The notes under the pieces are model-generated. The model did not search any database, had not been told where the DNA came from, and saw only the letters and a list, made by a program, of their open reading frames with translations. Positions 45,574 to 59,195 of a stretch of DNA of 64,000 nucleotides are shown in pieces. Origin of the DNA: Rutidosis leptorrhynchoides (taxonomy: Eukaryota; Streptophyta; Magnoliopsida; Asterales; Asteraceae); the NCBI RefSeq assembly GCF_046630445.1, contig NC_092337.1, positions 187,060,501 to 187,124,500 of the forward strand, written 5' to 3'. Numbering within the stretch: position 1 is the stretch's first letter; each line of letters starts with the position of its first letter. The translations under genes and the position numbers were made by a program.

Positions 45574-47608
45574 ATGAGGAGACTATTATCAAGGAATTAC
45601 TCAAGGAAATCGGTAAATTTCTACACCTAAACACCATTTAATCCGAATTTTTAGTGTTCTTGAACAATTTTATACCTAATTCGATTTTGATGCTTTCTAG
45701 TGTAATAATGCTTCAATTATTTGTGTATTATGCTTGTATAACCTAGATTGATGCTATTTAACATGATTAGAAGCTTTGAACTTCAATTTTTGAATAATCT
45801 AGGGTTTGTGTTCTTGAACAAAATTAGGGCTTTTTGATATAAACAGGTTATGGCCGAATTTTGTTGTTAGTTTATGCTAAATTGAGTAGTGTAACATGTT
45901 TAGGTTGCTAAATGATCAAAACTTTGATCCTAAACATGATTTATGAAGATTAAAGTGGACTTTTTGAACCAAAATTGCATGAACTTGATTTAATTGATAT
46001 GAATGCCATGAGGAACTTATTTTATTATTATAATGATTGTTTTTGACATGTTTTAAAAGATAAATGCGAAGGATCTTGTATACATTTTTGTAAAAGTATA
46101 TTTGTAAAAGTGTAGAATTGTTAATATTTTGAAAATGTGTATAGAGTTTAATATGGATTAAACATGTCATTGTAATTATTTAGATTTATGATTTTGCTAA
46201 AACTAATGCATATTTGAATGCACAAAAATTGTGTTTATTTTGCAGACTGAAAGGGGTGAATCTTCATCCCAGGCTAGCAATGCTCCTCCGGAAGATGCAG
46301 ATCAACGGGAAATTAATAACCAATACCGACAAGATATGCCTCACCCAATTGTTTCATATTCATACATTCATGAGGTAGATTTACATCCGAATTTGAGATT
46401 TGATAGATATTGGATAGACTATCCAAAATATCAAAAGAACCTGCACAACCTTGTGTCTAATAATGTTGAGGTACCCAGAGTTATAGATTGGGAACCATTA
46501 GAGGTAGTGGAATTGGCCGAGCCAATCAGGGAATTACTTACTCAAAGGTATGGTAATTCTACTTTTAGTGATTGGGTACGTTTATTCAACATGCGTAGAC
46601 CTGTGTATAGAGAATGGTGTATAGAGTTATTATGTACTATTGAAATAAATGATCGGGTAGATACTTTAACCGATCGTAATTTTCTTAGATTTTTATTAGG
46701 AGGGGAGATGCGCCATATGTCTTTACTAGATATGGCTCGGGCTTTACGTATATATACGCCCGAGGATCTAGCATCTTATGATTGTCAGAGGTTAATAGTT
46801 TATGGTAGGAGGGTGGATGAGAATTTTGATGCGAATGACGTATGGAGTAGGATGACTAGCCATCGCCGATTCCAGGGGGGATTATACTCTTATCTTGATA
46901 TTGATAGAGCTGAATTAAGAGTAATCCATAGGTTTTTAGCCAATTCGATTACACAACGAGGTAAGAATAAGGAAAAGGTAAATGAACAGGATTTGTTTTA
47001 CCACATGTGTATTCGAGACCCACAGAGCGCTGTAAGTATACCTTTTTGTGTGGGTTATTATTTATTGACTATGGTTAGGGGTATGAGGCGTGGTAGCATA
47101 ATAGGAGGTGGTATATTTATTACTTTAATTGCTGAATATCTCGGTGTGGATAGAAGTCGGGGGGGGGGGGGGGGGGGGAATATTAATGGCAGAACCAGAA
47201 CCCCGCGATAGAATAGATTTGCATGTTTATCATGGTGCTAAGGTCTTAAAAAAACGAAACAACGCGACAGAACGTTATGATGGCAGGCATCCACAGGTTG
47301 AGAGAGATCAACAGCAAGGTCAACCGGGAGGGGGTAATCCAATGACGGAAATGCAACTTTTTATGTCTCGACACGAGTATGAAATGGCTAGACAAAAAGC
47401 ATTTCAAGATTGGCAGTATCATCAAAGCCAAATCATAAGTCATTGTACACACGTAGGTAGAAACTACATTCCTACCGTTATGCCCGAATTTGCTCCTTGG
47501 ACATTAGAGAGCCGACCACCATATCCTACATATGACCCGGCCCAAGCATTTTACAGCATCTATGGATACGCTTGAGACCCATACTGGAACCATCCTCCTC
47601 ATCCGTAA
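45574..47608 (+). pseudogene. Spliced env-like gene, broken (copy G)
   Basis: Exon 1 45574-45612 (13 codons, basic, MRRLLSRNYSRKS), intron 45613-46245 (GTAAAT to TTTTGCAG, 633 nt), exon 2 from 46246 in phase 0. As in A, exon 2 lacks an ATG at its conserved N terminus. The frame is lost at a run of 20 G (47159-47178) where A has seven. The remainder continues in a shifted frame (47129-47575). A further TGA at 47573-47575 replaces the Trp codon before DPYW. The original end is TAA 47606-47608. Confidence 0.85.
45613..46245 (+). other. Predicted intron of the Athila G env-like gene
   Basis: 633 nt, GTAAATTTC donor and TTTTGCAG acceptor, same positions as in copy A. CTAAT branch-like sequence about 40 nt before the acceptor. 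Confidence 0.7.
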
Positions 47609-49703
47609 TTTTCTATTTTTGTTTATTTTATTGTAATGTTACTAATTCTTAATTTTCTTATTTCTTATTTCTTATTTTATTATTATAATAACTTTTATAA
47701 TTTTCTAACTTTATTAGATTTTAATAATTTTTGAATGTGGTGTGAAAACCCAACTTCAAAAATATGTATATATGTGTTTGTAGTTTATCTCATGTACAAA
47801 ACAGGGTAAAACAGCGCATTTTCAAAGACTGGCATTAAGTTCAGCAAAAGCTATTAATTTTGACGACGAAACGAAAAAACAAATGTGATGTACCAACAGA
47901 CAGAATGAACAAATGATGTGCACCATTTATCATTCAGCAAACAAACGCCAATATGTTTGGAAATTTTGGTAAAATTTAATTATTTTTCTACGCTAATCAC
48001 CCTCAATAATTTAAATTGTTACTAATTTCTTGCAAATGAGGACATTGCAAGATCTTAAGTGTGGGAAGGGGTTAAATTCTTTCGGATTTTTAAAATTTTT
48101 AACTTATACACTTGGTTACCATTAAAAATACTAGTAACGCAGTAGTTGTATTAGAATCTAGTGCTCTCTGATAACAAAGAACAGCCATAGTCTTATATAC
48201 TGACTACCCACTTCTAGTAAAAATTTTCAAAATTTTCAATTAAATGAATTCAAAATCATGTTTATACATATTTATGAACGATAAAACTAGGTGTTAACAC
48301 CGAAATTATTGTTATCTCGAAAAGGACATAAATTGAGAAACAAACCAAAATGTTAGAATTCATTTAAATTGGAATAGAGGACAATAAAAAGGCAAATAAA
48401 AGTGTGGGAAAATTTACCAAGTTATTTAAAACATAAGTCACATATTTTTGTAACAAATAACTGAAGATACTTTTGTTTTGGACGATTTTAATCAGTTTTA
48501 CCCGATTTACTGTAATATATTTGAAAGAAAGATGGATCTACACGATGAATCAATTCCATCATTAAAAGGAAGTAAAGTCTTCTGAAAAAGAAACGGACTT
48601 CTTGATTTAGGTCATGAAGTTGTCGTCCAGACCAGCTGTAGGTTGCCGAAAAATCTAGAAAAATCATCACTAAAATCAGCAGGAAATCCACGAACCTCAT
48701 CATAAAATAGGGTCGCCAAGTGGTCAGACTTATCCTAACCATGAGAGGATCTGTCTTGTAAAATAGGGAGGACGCCGTGCAAATTAGCTGAATAAGACTA
48801 ATGAATCAGATCCCCAGAAAGGATAATCTCCTTAAAAGATCAAAAATCAGCTTTTAAGCCTGATATTACTCAATCCTAGAGATGGACCTTAAAGATTGAG
48901 AATTACAAACTCATAGAATTCGATGATATCTAAACTCGAGCTTGAACGAGAAAACATTTTGATCAAAATTATAAACCGATTTGTTTTCTGAAAACCCATT
49001 TTCAATGCGTTCATTACCATTGAACGTAAAATCCTAGGAATTCACCTGGAATTCATTAGGTCACCTGAACCAAATCGGGTGGAAACCGTAAGAACGGTGG
49101 TTGCATAGCATGGTCAAAGACAGGACCTTGTGCCAGACCGAAAAATTATAAGGGTGAGCTTTACTATTGCTCCTACAAAGGATAGTAATTGCATCCGATA
49201 CGTTATAGACCATAATTAAAAGCATGTCAAGGGACATTGCCTTAACAGTTGCTTGTTCAACGCTTTCCTTTACAACCGGACGGTAGTTTACCGAAAGGTA
49301 ATATACGGAGCAAGTATACTGGACGTGTTGCTTTCCCAATACAAGGTTAGCAAGTGGGTGACATAAAACCTTAAGTTTTGAGCTAAAAATTTCAAATATG
49401 AAACCCACCAAACCCACAAAAAGAATTTGCAAACACCGGTGAAGGGTTATCCCGGAAAACTTATCTAGGGTAAAAGATAGATTTAATTTTCAAAAGATCA
49501 AATGTTTTCATAAAGATCCAATTTCCTTAATGGATCTAAACTTTTATAGTCATGTGGGACTTTAAACCACATCGTTACTACCATTGTTTATACCGCCGTA
49601 TAGAAATCACTGATGTACAAAGTGTGAAGAATAAAGAAGTGATTCTAGTATATTTCAAGACTATATTGCTTGAGGACAAGCAACGCTCAAGTGTGGGAAT
49701 ATT
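47609..49703 (+). other. Athila G 3' untranslated region with polypurine tract
   Basis: Colinear with A's 3' region. AAGTGTGGG motifs near 48058, 48400 and 49690; the last, followed by AATATT, directly precedes the LTR and is the polypurine tract. An ACCGAAATT motif lies at 48284-48325. No coding region is kept. Confidence 0.75.
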
Positions 49704-51694
49704 TGATAATGCTAAAAACGAACATATATTTCATAGCATTATCCCTCAAGAAAGACAAGCTTTTAGTTGCAATTGTTCTATTTAATAGTGATATTCGTTT
49801 AAATAATAAAAGATGAAGACAAAAGACAGATGCGATGAATTGAAGACGCAAACGACCAAAAAGCTCAAAAGTACAAAGTACAATCAAAGTGGTTCCAATT
49901 ATTGATGAGAAACGTCTCAAAATTACAAGAGTACAAGCCGCAAAACGCAAAGTACAAGATATTAAATTATACGAAAGGACGTTCGAAAATTCGGAACCGA
50001 GACATGAACCAGCTTTCAATGTAAGACGCAACGGATAGAAAATTATAAATTAATTATGTATATAAATATAATATAATATATAATTAATTATATAAATTAT
50101 ATATTTATATTATATTTATAATAAAATCCGTCGGCAGACTAAGATCCAAACTTGGGTGAGCTGAAATCCACAGCTCCGCACTCGCGGAGCTTTGAAGACC
50201 AAAATGCAACGCACTCGCGGAGCACTCTCTGCCTATAAAAGAACATGCATTTCGACGATTTATATATACCTTTTATATTTTATATATATTTTTCTTTCCC
50301 CATTTTTATGTATCAAGTATCACTCCAAATCGTAATCTCAATTTGTAATTTTAATTTTAAGTTAGTGATAATAATAAGGATCGATTAGTAGAATGTTTTA
50401 AGGTTTTGTAAGTCGAAACTCTGTCCGTGTACCACTACGCTAATAACACCCACTGTAAGTTATGTTTATGTTATTTTCATTAATGTCTCATAGCTAAGTT
50501 ATTATTATGCTTATTTAATGCCGAAGTAATCATGATGTTGGGCTAAATACTAAAATTGGGTAATTGGGCTTTGTACCATAATTGGGGTTTGGACAAAAGA
50601 ACGACACTTGTGAAAATTAGACTATGGGCTATTAATGGGCTTTATATTTGTTTAACTAAATGATAGTTTGTTAATTTTAATATAAAGATTTACAATTGGA
50701 CATACCTATAAATAACCCTATACACTCAATCGGACACGATGGGCAGGATATTTATATGTACGAATAATCGTTCATTTAACCGGACACGGGAATGGATTAA
50801 TAGTTAATAGACTTATTAAAACAAGGGTAAAATTATGTACAAGGACACTTGGCATAATTGTTAACAAAGTATTAAAACCTTGGGTTACACGCAGTCGACA
50901 TCCTGGTGTAATTATTAAATAAAGTATTAAAACCTTGTTACAGTTTAAGTCCCCAATTAGTTGGAATATTTGACTTCGGATATAAGGATAATTTGACGAG
51001 GACACTCGCACTTTATGTTTATGACTGATGGACTGTTATGGACAAAAACCAGACGGACATATTAAATAATCCAGGACAAAGAACAATTAACCCATGGGAA
51101 TAAACTAAAATCAACACGTCAAACATCATGATTACGGAAGTTTAAATAAGCATAATTCCTTTATTTTCATATTTAATTGCACTTCTAATTATCACATTAT
51201 TATTTATTGTCATTGTATTTAATTGCACTTTTAATTATCGCACTTTTTAATTATCGCAATTTTATTTCATCGCAATTTTATTTATTGCAATTTCATTATT
51301 GTTATTTATTTTACCCTTTAAATTAAGTCTTTTATTTATTTAATATTTTACATTAGGTTTTAACTGCGACTAAAGTTTTAAAATCGACAAACCGGTCATT
51401 AAACGGTAAAAACCCCCTTTTTATAATAATAATATTACTTATATATATTTGTATTTTTATAAGATAAAACTAATATAGCGTTAAGCTTTGTTTAAAAGAT
51501 TTCCCTGTGAAACGAACCGGACTTACTAAAAACTACACTACTGTACGGTTAGGTACACTGCCTATAAGTGTTATAGCAAGGTTTAGGTATATCCATTCTA
51601 TAAATAAATAAATATCTTGTGTAAAATTGTATCATATTTAATAGTATTTCCTAGTAAAATATAAGCTATTTCATATACGCCTCGCATAACATCA
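49704..51694 (+). repeat. Athila G 3' LTR (1991 bp)
   Basis: TGATAATGCTA to CATAACATCA, followed by the target copy ATGAG. Promoter module repeated at 50174-50240. A small run of differences from the 5' LTR lies around 49780-50050. Confidence 0.95.
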
Positions 51695-52619
51695 ATGAGA
51701 TATGGTGATAGACCTTCCACCAAAGGTGAAGAGGATTGCTCCACAGAAAATAGTGAAACTGGATAGACACACACATACATGGCATGTAATTAGGCTGCTT
51801 GAGTGGACTTCATCATGTTCTTACCATTAGTCAAATGTATGACAGGCCCTTTTCTTCCCTTTAAATCAATCTTTCTGCCCTTATAATGAAATGTCATCTG
51901 TAACTTTTCAAAATTCCACACAATATCCCCTATGGTTTCCAACCATTGGATACCCAAAACCATATCACAACCACTGATAGTTAACATAATCATATCACTA
52001 GTAAACATTTCATCAAGAATCTTCCATGATAAATTCTTGCAATACCCCATACTCTGAATGCAGATACCTCCTCCGGGTACAAAAACCTTCATAGATGGCC
52101 CTTGATTCGACACACAACCTAATCTTTTTGCCATTTCCCAATCAATAAAATTATGTGTGCTCCCCGAATCTATCAAGATGTGCACGGTTTGCTTGTTAAC
52201 TTGGCCTACAACCCTCATAGTTTGATATGCACTTGTACCCGTAATGGCACTGAGTGAAATGTGAGGAGTGCGTTCTTCCATCAACATAGTACCATTGTCA
52301 TCACTACTCACTGTTTTTGCTTAAATCACATCAGTATTTCCCTCATCGAATCCAATAATTTCCAATGAATACATTTGGCCTACACATTTATGACCTGGTG
52401 CATACCTTTCTTCACAATAAAAACATTGGTTTTTAGCATGTTTCTCCTCTATTTCCTTTTGTGTTAACCTCTTTCTTAGATACACATTTGTATTGGTTAT
52501 TGATGAAGTGTAAGGCTTATTTGTGAGAGCTAATTGGTTATTAACTGTAGCAGGTTGTTTCAATGTTGTATGAACTGAGTTGTTAGGGGTATAAACATTC
52601 CTTTGAGCGTATGAATATG
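51695..52619 (-). pseudogene. Element F gag C terminus and protease
   Basis: Minus strand: CCHC-like knuckle CFYCEERYAPGHKC near 52430, then after a single in-frame TAA (52323-52321) the protease with VHILIDSGSTHNFID near 52160. The reading frame continues toward the RT part beyond Athila G (TSPYL region near 51715). The upstream gag is cut by LTR E2 at 52619/52620. Confidence 0.9.
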
Positions 52620-52809
52620 TGTAGTGACCCGAACTTTTCCATGTTTATATATATTAAATGAAATTGATATTACATGATTAAATGTTTCCAATATGTTAAG
52701 CAATCAAACTTGTTAAGACTTGATTATTTGAAATGAGTGTCATGTAGACAATTGACCACCCAAGTTGACCGGCGATTCACTAACGTTAAAACTTGTAAAA
52801 ACTATATTA

Positions 52810-52811
<2 letters not shown>

Positions 52812-52893
<82 letters not shown>

Positions 52894-52901
52894 TAATATT
52901 A

Positions 52902-52956
<55 letters not shown>
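52812..52956. repeat. (TA)n microsatellite with central palindrome
   Basis: Two pure TA runs (52812-52891, 52904-52956) on either side of TCATAATATTATGA, which is itself palindromic. The whole 145 bp can fold back on itself. Confidence 0.95.
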
Positions 52957-52957
<1 letters not shown>

Positions 52958-54973
52958 CATGATATTATGATAAGTAAGTATATCACTAGGTATATTAACA
53001 ATGAGTTATATACATAAAAATGAGACTACTAAGTTAAGAAACTCGAAACGATATATATAACGATTATCGTTATAACAACGTCTTACTAAATACATATGTA
53101 TCATTTAAGATATTGTTACACTATATTTAACATGATAAAATGATAATTATATATATCATTAAGTATATTAACAATGAACTACATATGTAAAACAAGACTA
53201 CTAACTTAAGAATTTCGAAACAATATATATACATAACGATTATCGTTGTAATAGTATTTTAACATATATATATGATGTTAAGATATATTCATACACCATG
53301 TTATCATGTTAACATAACAATTTAACATCTCATTTAAGTACAATAACAATGAATTAATTACATTTAACAAGATCGTTAACTTAAAGGTTTCAAAACAACA
53401 CTTACATGTAACGACTAACTATGACTTAACGACTCAGTTAAAATGTATATACATGTAGTGTATTTAGATGTATTAGTACACTTTTGAAAGACTCCAAGAC
53501 ACATATCAAAGTACTTCTACTTAACAAAAATGCTTACAATTACATCCTCATTCATTTTAATCAACAATTCTACTCGAATGCACCCGTATTCGTACTCGTA
53601 CAATACACAGCTTCTAGATGTATATACTATTAGTATATACACTTCAATGATCAGCTCCTTAGCAGCCCATGTGAGTCATTAAACATGTGGGTACCATCAT
53701 TTGGTAACTAGCATGAAATATCTCACAAAATTACAAAAAATATTATAAATCATTCATGAATTATTTACATGAAAACAAACTTACACATCCTTTATATCTA
53801 ATCCATATACCAATGACCAAAAATACCTATAAACACTTTCATTCTTCAATTTTCTTCATCTAATTGATCTCTCTCAAGTTCTATCTTCAAGTTCTAAGTG
53901 TTCTTCGTATATTCTATAAGTTCTAGTTTCATAAAACCAAGAACACTTTCAAGTTTGCAAGATTACTTCCAAGCATTCTAATCCATTCCATGTAATCATC
54001 CAAGATCAAGAAACCTTTGTTACTTACAGTAGGTTATCTCTCTAATTCAAGGTAATACTCATATTCAAACTTTGATTCAATTTCTATAACTATAACAATC
54101 TTAATTCCAGCAAAAATCTTACTTGAACTTGTTTTCGTGTCATGATTCTACTTCAAGAACTTTCAAGCCATCCAAGAATCTTTTGAAGCTAGATCATTTC
54201 TTGTCACTTCCAGTAGGTTTAACTACTAAACTCAAGGTAGTAATGATGTTCATAACATCATTCGATTCGTATATATAAAGCTATCTTATTCGAAGATTTA
54301 AACTTGTAATCACTAGAACATAGTTTAGTTAATTCTAAACTTGTTCACAAATAAAGTTAATCCTTCTAACTTGACTTTTAAAATAAACTAAACACATTTT
54401 ATATATCTATATGATATGCTAACTTAATTATTTAAAACCTAGAAACACGAGGAACACCGTAAAACCGAACATACGCCGTCGTAGTGAAATCGGGGGCGGT
54501 TTTGGGTTAAAAAAATAAAAAGTATCTTAATCTTTGAATTGAAAGTTTGTTTTCTAGAAAAAATGATATTACATATGAACATGATACTATATCCAAAAAT
54601 CATGGTTAAACACAAAGTGGAAGTATATTTTTCAAAATGGTCATCAAGATGTCATTTTTTCGACGGAAATGACTACCTCTTTAAAAAATGACTTGTAACC
54701 TGTATTTTTGACTATAAACTTATACTTTTTCTATTTAGTTTCATAAATTTTAGTTCATTATGAAACCATAACAACTTTAATCACTCAAAACGGATTTGAA
54801 ACGAAGAAATGACGGGTAAAACAAAATTGGATAAACTTGCTAGTTTTAGCTACGAAAATTTTGTAACAAATCTAGAATAAACATATCCTAACTAATATAT
54901 ATTATATTATACATATTATGTAATCTTGGGATACCATAGACACGTATACAATGTTTTGACATATCATATCGAC

Positions 54974-54975
<2 letters not shown>

Positions 54976-55043
<68 letters not shown>
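54976..55043. repeat. (TA)n microsatellite
   Basis: About 68 bp of uninterrupted TA inside LTR E2. Confidence 0.95.
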
Positions 55044-55047
<4 letters not shown>

Positions 55048-56194
55048 TGGAACAACGATAGACACTCTATATGCAGTAATGTTTGAGTTAGCTATACAGG
55101 GTTGAGGTTGATTCCAAAAATATATATATACTTTGAGTTGTGATCTAGCCTGAGACGTGTATACACTGGGTCGTGGATTGATTCAAGATAATATATATTG
55201 ATTTATTTCTATACATCTAACTGTGGACAACTAGTTGTAGGTTACTAACGAGGACTGCTAACTTAACAAGCTTAAATCATAAAAATGTAATAAAAAATGT
55301 TGTGAATATATTTCGATCATACTTTGATATATATGTACACATTTGTTATAGGTTCGTGAATCGATCAGTGGCCAAGTCTTACTTTCGACAAAGTAAAAAT
55401 CTGTGAAAGTGAGTTATAGTCTCATTTTTAAAATCTAATATTTTTGAGATGAGAATACATGCACTTTTATAAATGTTTTACAAAATAGACACAAGTATGT
55501 GAAACTACATTCTATGGTTAGATTATTAAACTGAATATCGCCCTTCAAGTCTGGTAACCTAAGAATTTGGGAAATGGCCCCTAATTGACGCGAATCCTAA
55601 AGATAGATCTATTGGGCCTAACAACCCCCATTCAGGTTATGGATGGCTTTAGTACTTCAAGATTATTATACAGACGAGAGGTTCTGTTTGGGGATATTCT
55701 ATACATTAAGTTAATGTCGGTTACCAGGTGTTCAACATATGAATGATTTTTATCTCTATGCAGTTTGCGAAATGCCTGATATGAGATGTGTTATAAAAAT
55801 GAAATCTTGTGGTCTATTATTATGATTTGATAATATATAGGTTAAACCTATAACTCACCAACATTTTTGTTGACATTTTAAGCATGTTTATTCTCAGGTG
55901 ATTATTAAGAGCTTCCGCTGTTGCATACTAAAATAAGGACAAGATTTGGAGTCCATGCTTGTATGATATTGTGTAAAAACTGCATTCAAGAAACTTATTT
56001 TTGATGTAATATATTCTTATTGTAAACCATTATGTAATGGTCATGTGTAAACGGTATATTTTAGATTATAATTATTTGATAATCTACGTAATGCTTTTTA
56101 AACCTTTATCGATAAAATAAAGGTTATGGTTGTTTTAAAAATGAATGCAGTCTTTGAAAAACGTCTCATATAGAGGTCAAAACCTCGCGGCGAA

Positions 56195-59181
56195 TGTAAC
56201 GACCCGGAAATTTCCGACCAAATTTAAACTCTAATCTCTATATGGTTCCGACACGATAAGCAAAAACCCTAAAGTTGACCCGCACTTTTTCGATCGTTCT
56301 ATACTCATAAGATTAATATTTACATAAATTAAACCTTACCAACATGATAAGCAATCCAAATTGTTGAGACTTATGTTTTCGAAAAGAGTTTTACACAACG
56401 TTTGACCGTCTAGTTTGACCGATGATATCACGAACTATACAATATATGATAATTATACGTTTGTGTATATATATGTATATATACATATTTAACATGATCT
56501 AAGAATGTTTTAATATCTCATTTTGTATTAATAACAATAAGTTATAAGTATATTTTGAAACTACTAACTTAAGTTTTCAAAACGATAACCATACGTAACG
56601 TTATTTGACTTAAATACTTATGACCTATAATGTTTATACATATATCGTATAAGTAATGTATTTAATCACTTTTAAAGACTTAAATACATAAAACAATATA
56701 AGTATATTTACAAAAGATAGCTATATTTGAATCCTCGTTCCGTTTTCTCAAAGATTTCTATACGTATACCTAGGGTATATGTACTCGTATCATACGCAGC
56801 TTCTAGATGTATTTACTATTGGTATATACCAATAAAAATCTGCTCCTTAGCAGCCTTAAATGATTAAGAAACATGTGGAACCAACCATTTGTCAAGTAGC
56901 ATGAATTATTTAGCAAGAAAACAAAGTTAGGTATTTTTTTTTCCTTTATAACCTAAAAACGTTTTTATGCATGCACACCATTTCTTCACCCCATTTTCTC
57001 ATACTTACACTTCCATTTCTCTCTCAAAATACTCTTAACTTCATACTTGATCATCTCCAAGCATTTTCCCCATCATTTAGCTTCAAAAACCTTAAACACC
57101 ATAAGAAAACCATACAAAAACACTTCAAGAAATCCTCCCAAGAACACAAACTTACTTCCAATCTTTCATCCAATTCCATCACCCTTTTGGTTATAGATTT
57201 TTACTCCTCTTTTACAGAAACCTTGTCCAAGGAACTTGAGGTAGTATCTATGTTCATAACCTTATTCGATTCATATATATATAGCTATCATATTTTGTGG
57301 TATACAATTTTAACAACAAGAACATAGTTTGAAAGTTTTCAAACTTGTTTGCAAACTAAATAGATCCTTCTAACTTAACTTTTAAAATACTTCAAGACCT
57401 GTAATATAACTTAAATATATGCTAACTTAACAAGGTATAACTTGGTTTTTCAAAGAATATCTTAAAAACTGTTTTTACGACGTCGGAGTGTAACCGGGGA
57501 CTGTTTTGGGTTGGATAATTAAAAACTATCTTAAACTTTGAATTGGAGGTTTATGTTCTGGAAAAATGATTTTTACTATAAATATGTTAACACATAGAAA
57601 TTTCATGATTTAATTCAAAGTATAAGTATTTTTAGAAAAATGGTCATTAAGTGTTATTTTTTTGTAACAAAAATGTTTAACTTCATAAGTTTCACTAAAG
57701 TTTCACCTATGCCGTGTGATTTTGAATACAAACCAAGGTATTTTCAGTTCATAGTCTTAAAGAGGGAGTCGATCCAAGGAGATGGCAAGTTGAATCAACG
57801 AAAACGGATTTGTAACGAAGAAACTATGACCGAAACAAAATTGGTTATCCTAGACTTGTTTAACTTCGGGATTAATTGGGAAAAATTAAATAAATCACAT
57901 ATTTCTAAGATAACATGATATTTTATATATATGTACTTATAATTCAATTTTATATGGTTCAGGATCACCCGTAAACAACACGAGAAGATTAATCATAAGA
58001 TCCCATGTTTGTACGCAACACGTCATTTGACAACACCGGTACTTTATGTACGCAACACGTCATTTGACAACACCGGTACCGTGGGTCAAGATTAATCTCG
58101 ACCAATACATATACGATGGGGTTTTATTTATTTCGTTGGGGGTTTTATTTATTTCATTGCGGGTATATTAAACATCTAAAAATGAACCATTAAAATTGAA
58201 TTACTAACAACGAGCTGCTAACTACGGACTAAGGAATTATTCAAAGTATTAAAAGTATAACAAGTATATATATGTGACGTTTGTTTAAAAAGAAAAGGTA
58301 TTGATATATTATATATGGATAGGTTCGTGATATCAACCGGAGACCAAGTCAAATTATATATATCTTCAAGACGAAAGTGAGTATATAGTCCCACTTTTAA
58401 ACTCTAAATATTTCGGGATGAGAATACATGTATTTTATGTTTTACGTTATGGACACAAGTAACTGAAAAATATATTCTACGTTGAGTTGTACCACTGGCA
58501 TACTTCCCTGTAGCTTGGTAACTAATATTTACAGCGGTATTGTAAACGCGAATCCTGTTGATAGATCTATCGGGCCTGACAACCCCAACCGGACTGGACG
58601 ACCAGTATTCAACGGTTGCACAGTACTTCGTTTCGTGACTACACTTGGTACAGTGTAGTAAGATTTCATATTAAAGGGAATATGCGACGTGATTAATTGT
58701 TAAGTATGGTTACCAAGTGCTCAACCACTTAGAATATTTTTATTAAAATGTTTATATATGAAATCTTGTGGTCTATATTTATATCGCTGTCGACATTAAA
58801 CCTATATCTCACCAACTTTATGTTGACATTTTAAAGCATGTTATTCTCAGGTATGAATTAAGTCTTCCGCTGTGCATTATCTCGTACTAAGGATACTACT
58901 TGAGGCCATTAAGGACTTATATCATAAGGCGTTGCATTCGAGTCATTGAAGTTCATAGAGACTATTATTAAGTAAATGGCGGTTTAGGTCATTTGAATAT
59001 TATGAAATGTCAGGCGAATATGTCAATTATGGATGTAACTATAGATTGTCTTTTAAGAATAAATGCAACGTTTGTAAGATGTATCATATAGAGGGCAAGT
59101 ACCTCGCAATGTTATCAACTATTGTAATTCGTTTGTAATCAATATGGACAACGTCCGGATGATTAGTTTCGGATCCTTTCA
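56195..59181 (+). repeat. Element D 5' LTR (2987 bp)
   Basis: Starts TGTAACGACCCGGAAATTTCCG, ends GGATCCTTTCA. It shares short blocks with the E LTRs (CTCCTTAGCAGCC, GATGAGAATACATG, ATCTCACCAAC, TTATTCTCAGGT). A tandem duplication of a 32-bp unit lies at 58011-58042 and 58048-58079. ORFs 56971-57327 and 57640-57918 lie inside the LTR and show no known domain. Confidence 0.93.
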
Positions 59182-59183
59182 GT

Positions 59184-59195
59184 TGGTATCAGAGC
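59184..59195 (+). other. Element D primer-binding site (initiator tRNA-Met)
   Basis: TGGTATCAGAGC two bases after the LTR, the standard Met primer site. Confidence 0.92.

Larger units (their letters stand above)
34927..51694 (+). mobile_element. Complete Athila-type retrotransposon, copy G (16.8 kb)
   Basis: Both LTRs (1990 and 1991 bp), tRNA-Asp-like primer site, leader, gag-pol, accessory ORF, spacer, spliced env-like gene, 3' region and polypurine tract are present. It is inserted in element F with a near-perfect 5-bp duplication. About a dozen differences between its LTRs in the first 350 bp, and fewer further on, make it older than A or B. Gag-pol and the env-like gene are broken; the accessory ORF is open. 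Confidence 0.95.
29579..52619 (-). mobile_element. Chromodomain Ty3/gypsy element F, interrupted by E1, G and E2
   Basis: Minus-strand element, seen from inside gag (52619) to the 3' LTR (29579-29921). Pieces: gag knuckle and protease (52619-51695), RT-RNase H-integrase (34926-32321), chromodomain end (30189-29952). Its frame is continuous across both the solo LTR E1 and the Athila G once one target-site copy is discounted. That shows both inserted into F. The short LTR and chromodomain suggest a Reina-like chromovirus (inference). It is inactive. The 5' LTR should lie right of the window beyond E2 and D. Confidence 0.88.
52620..56194 (+). repeat. LTR E2, E family, 3' tip displaced by element D
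   Basis: Starts TGTAGTGACCCGAACTTTTCC, like E1. It carries the shared LTR blocks (CTCCTTAGCAGCC, GATGAGAATACATG, AACTCACCAAC, GAGGTCAAAACCTCGC). It ends at CGGCGAA where D's LTR begins; about 50 bp of LTR end should lie beyond D. It has about 1.4 kb (53745-55125) absent from E1 and three long TA tracts. Whether it is solo or part of a full element cannot be seen. Confidence 0.88.

Noticed and set aside
56971..57327. 118-codon ORF in the LTR of D, also seen at 63716-64000
   Set aside because: Present in both LTRs because they are copies. The second copy has a 4-bp frame-changing insertion at its start, so a conserved protein is unlikely.
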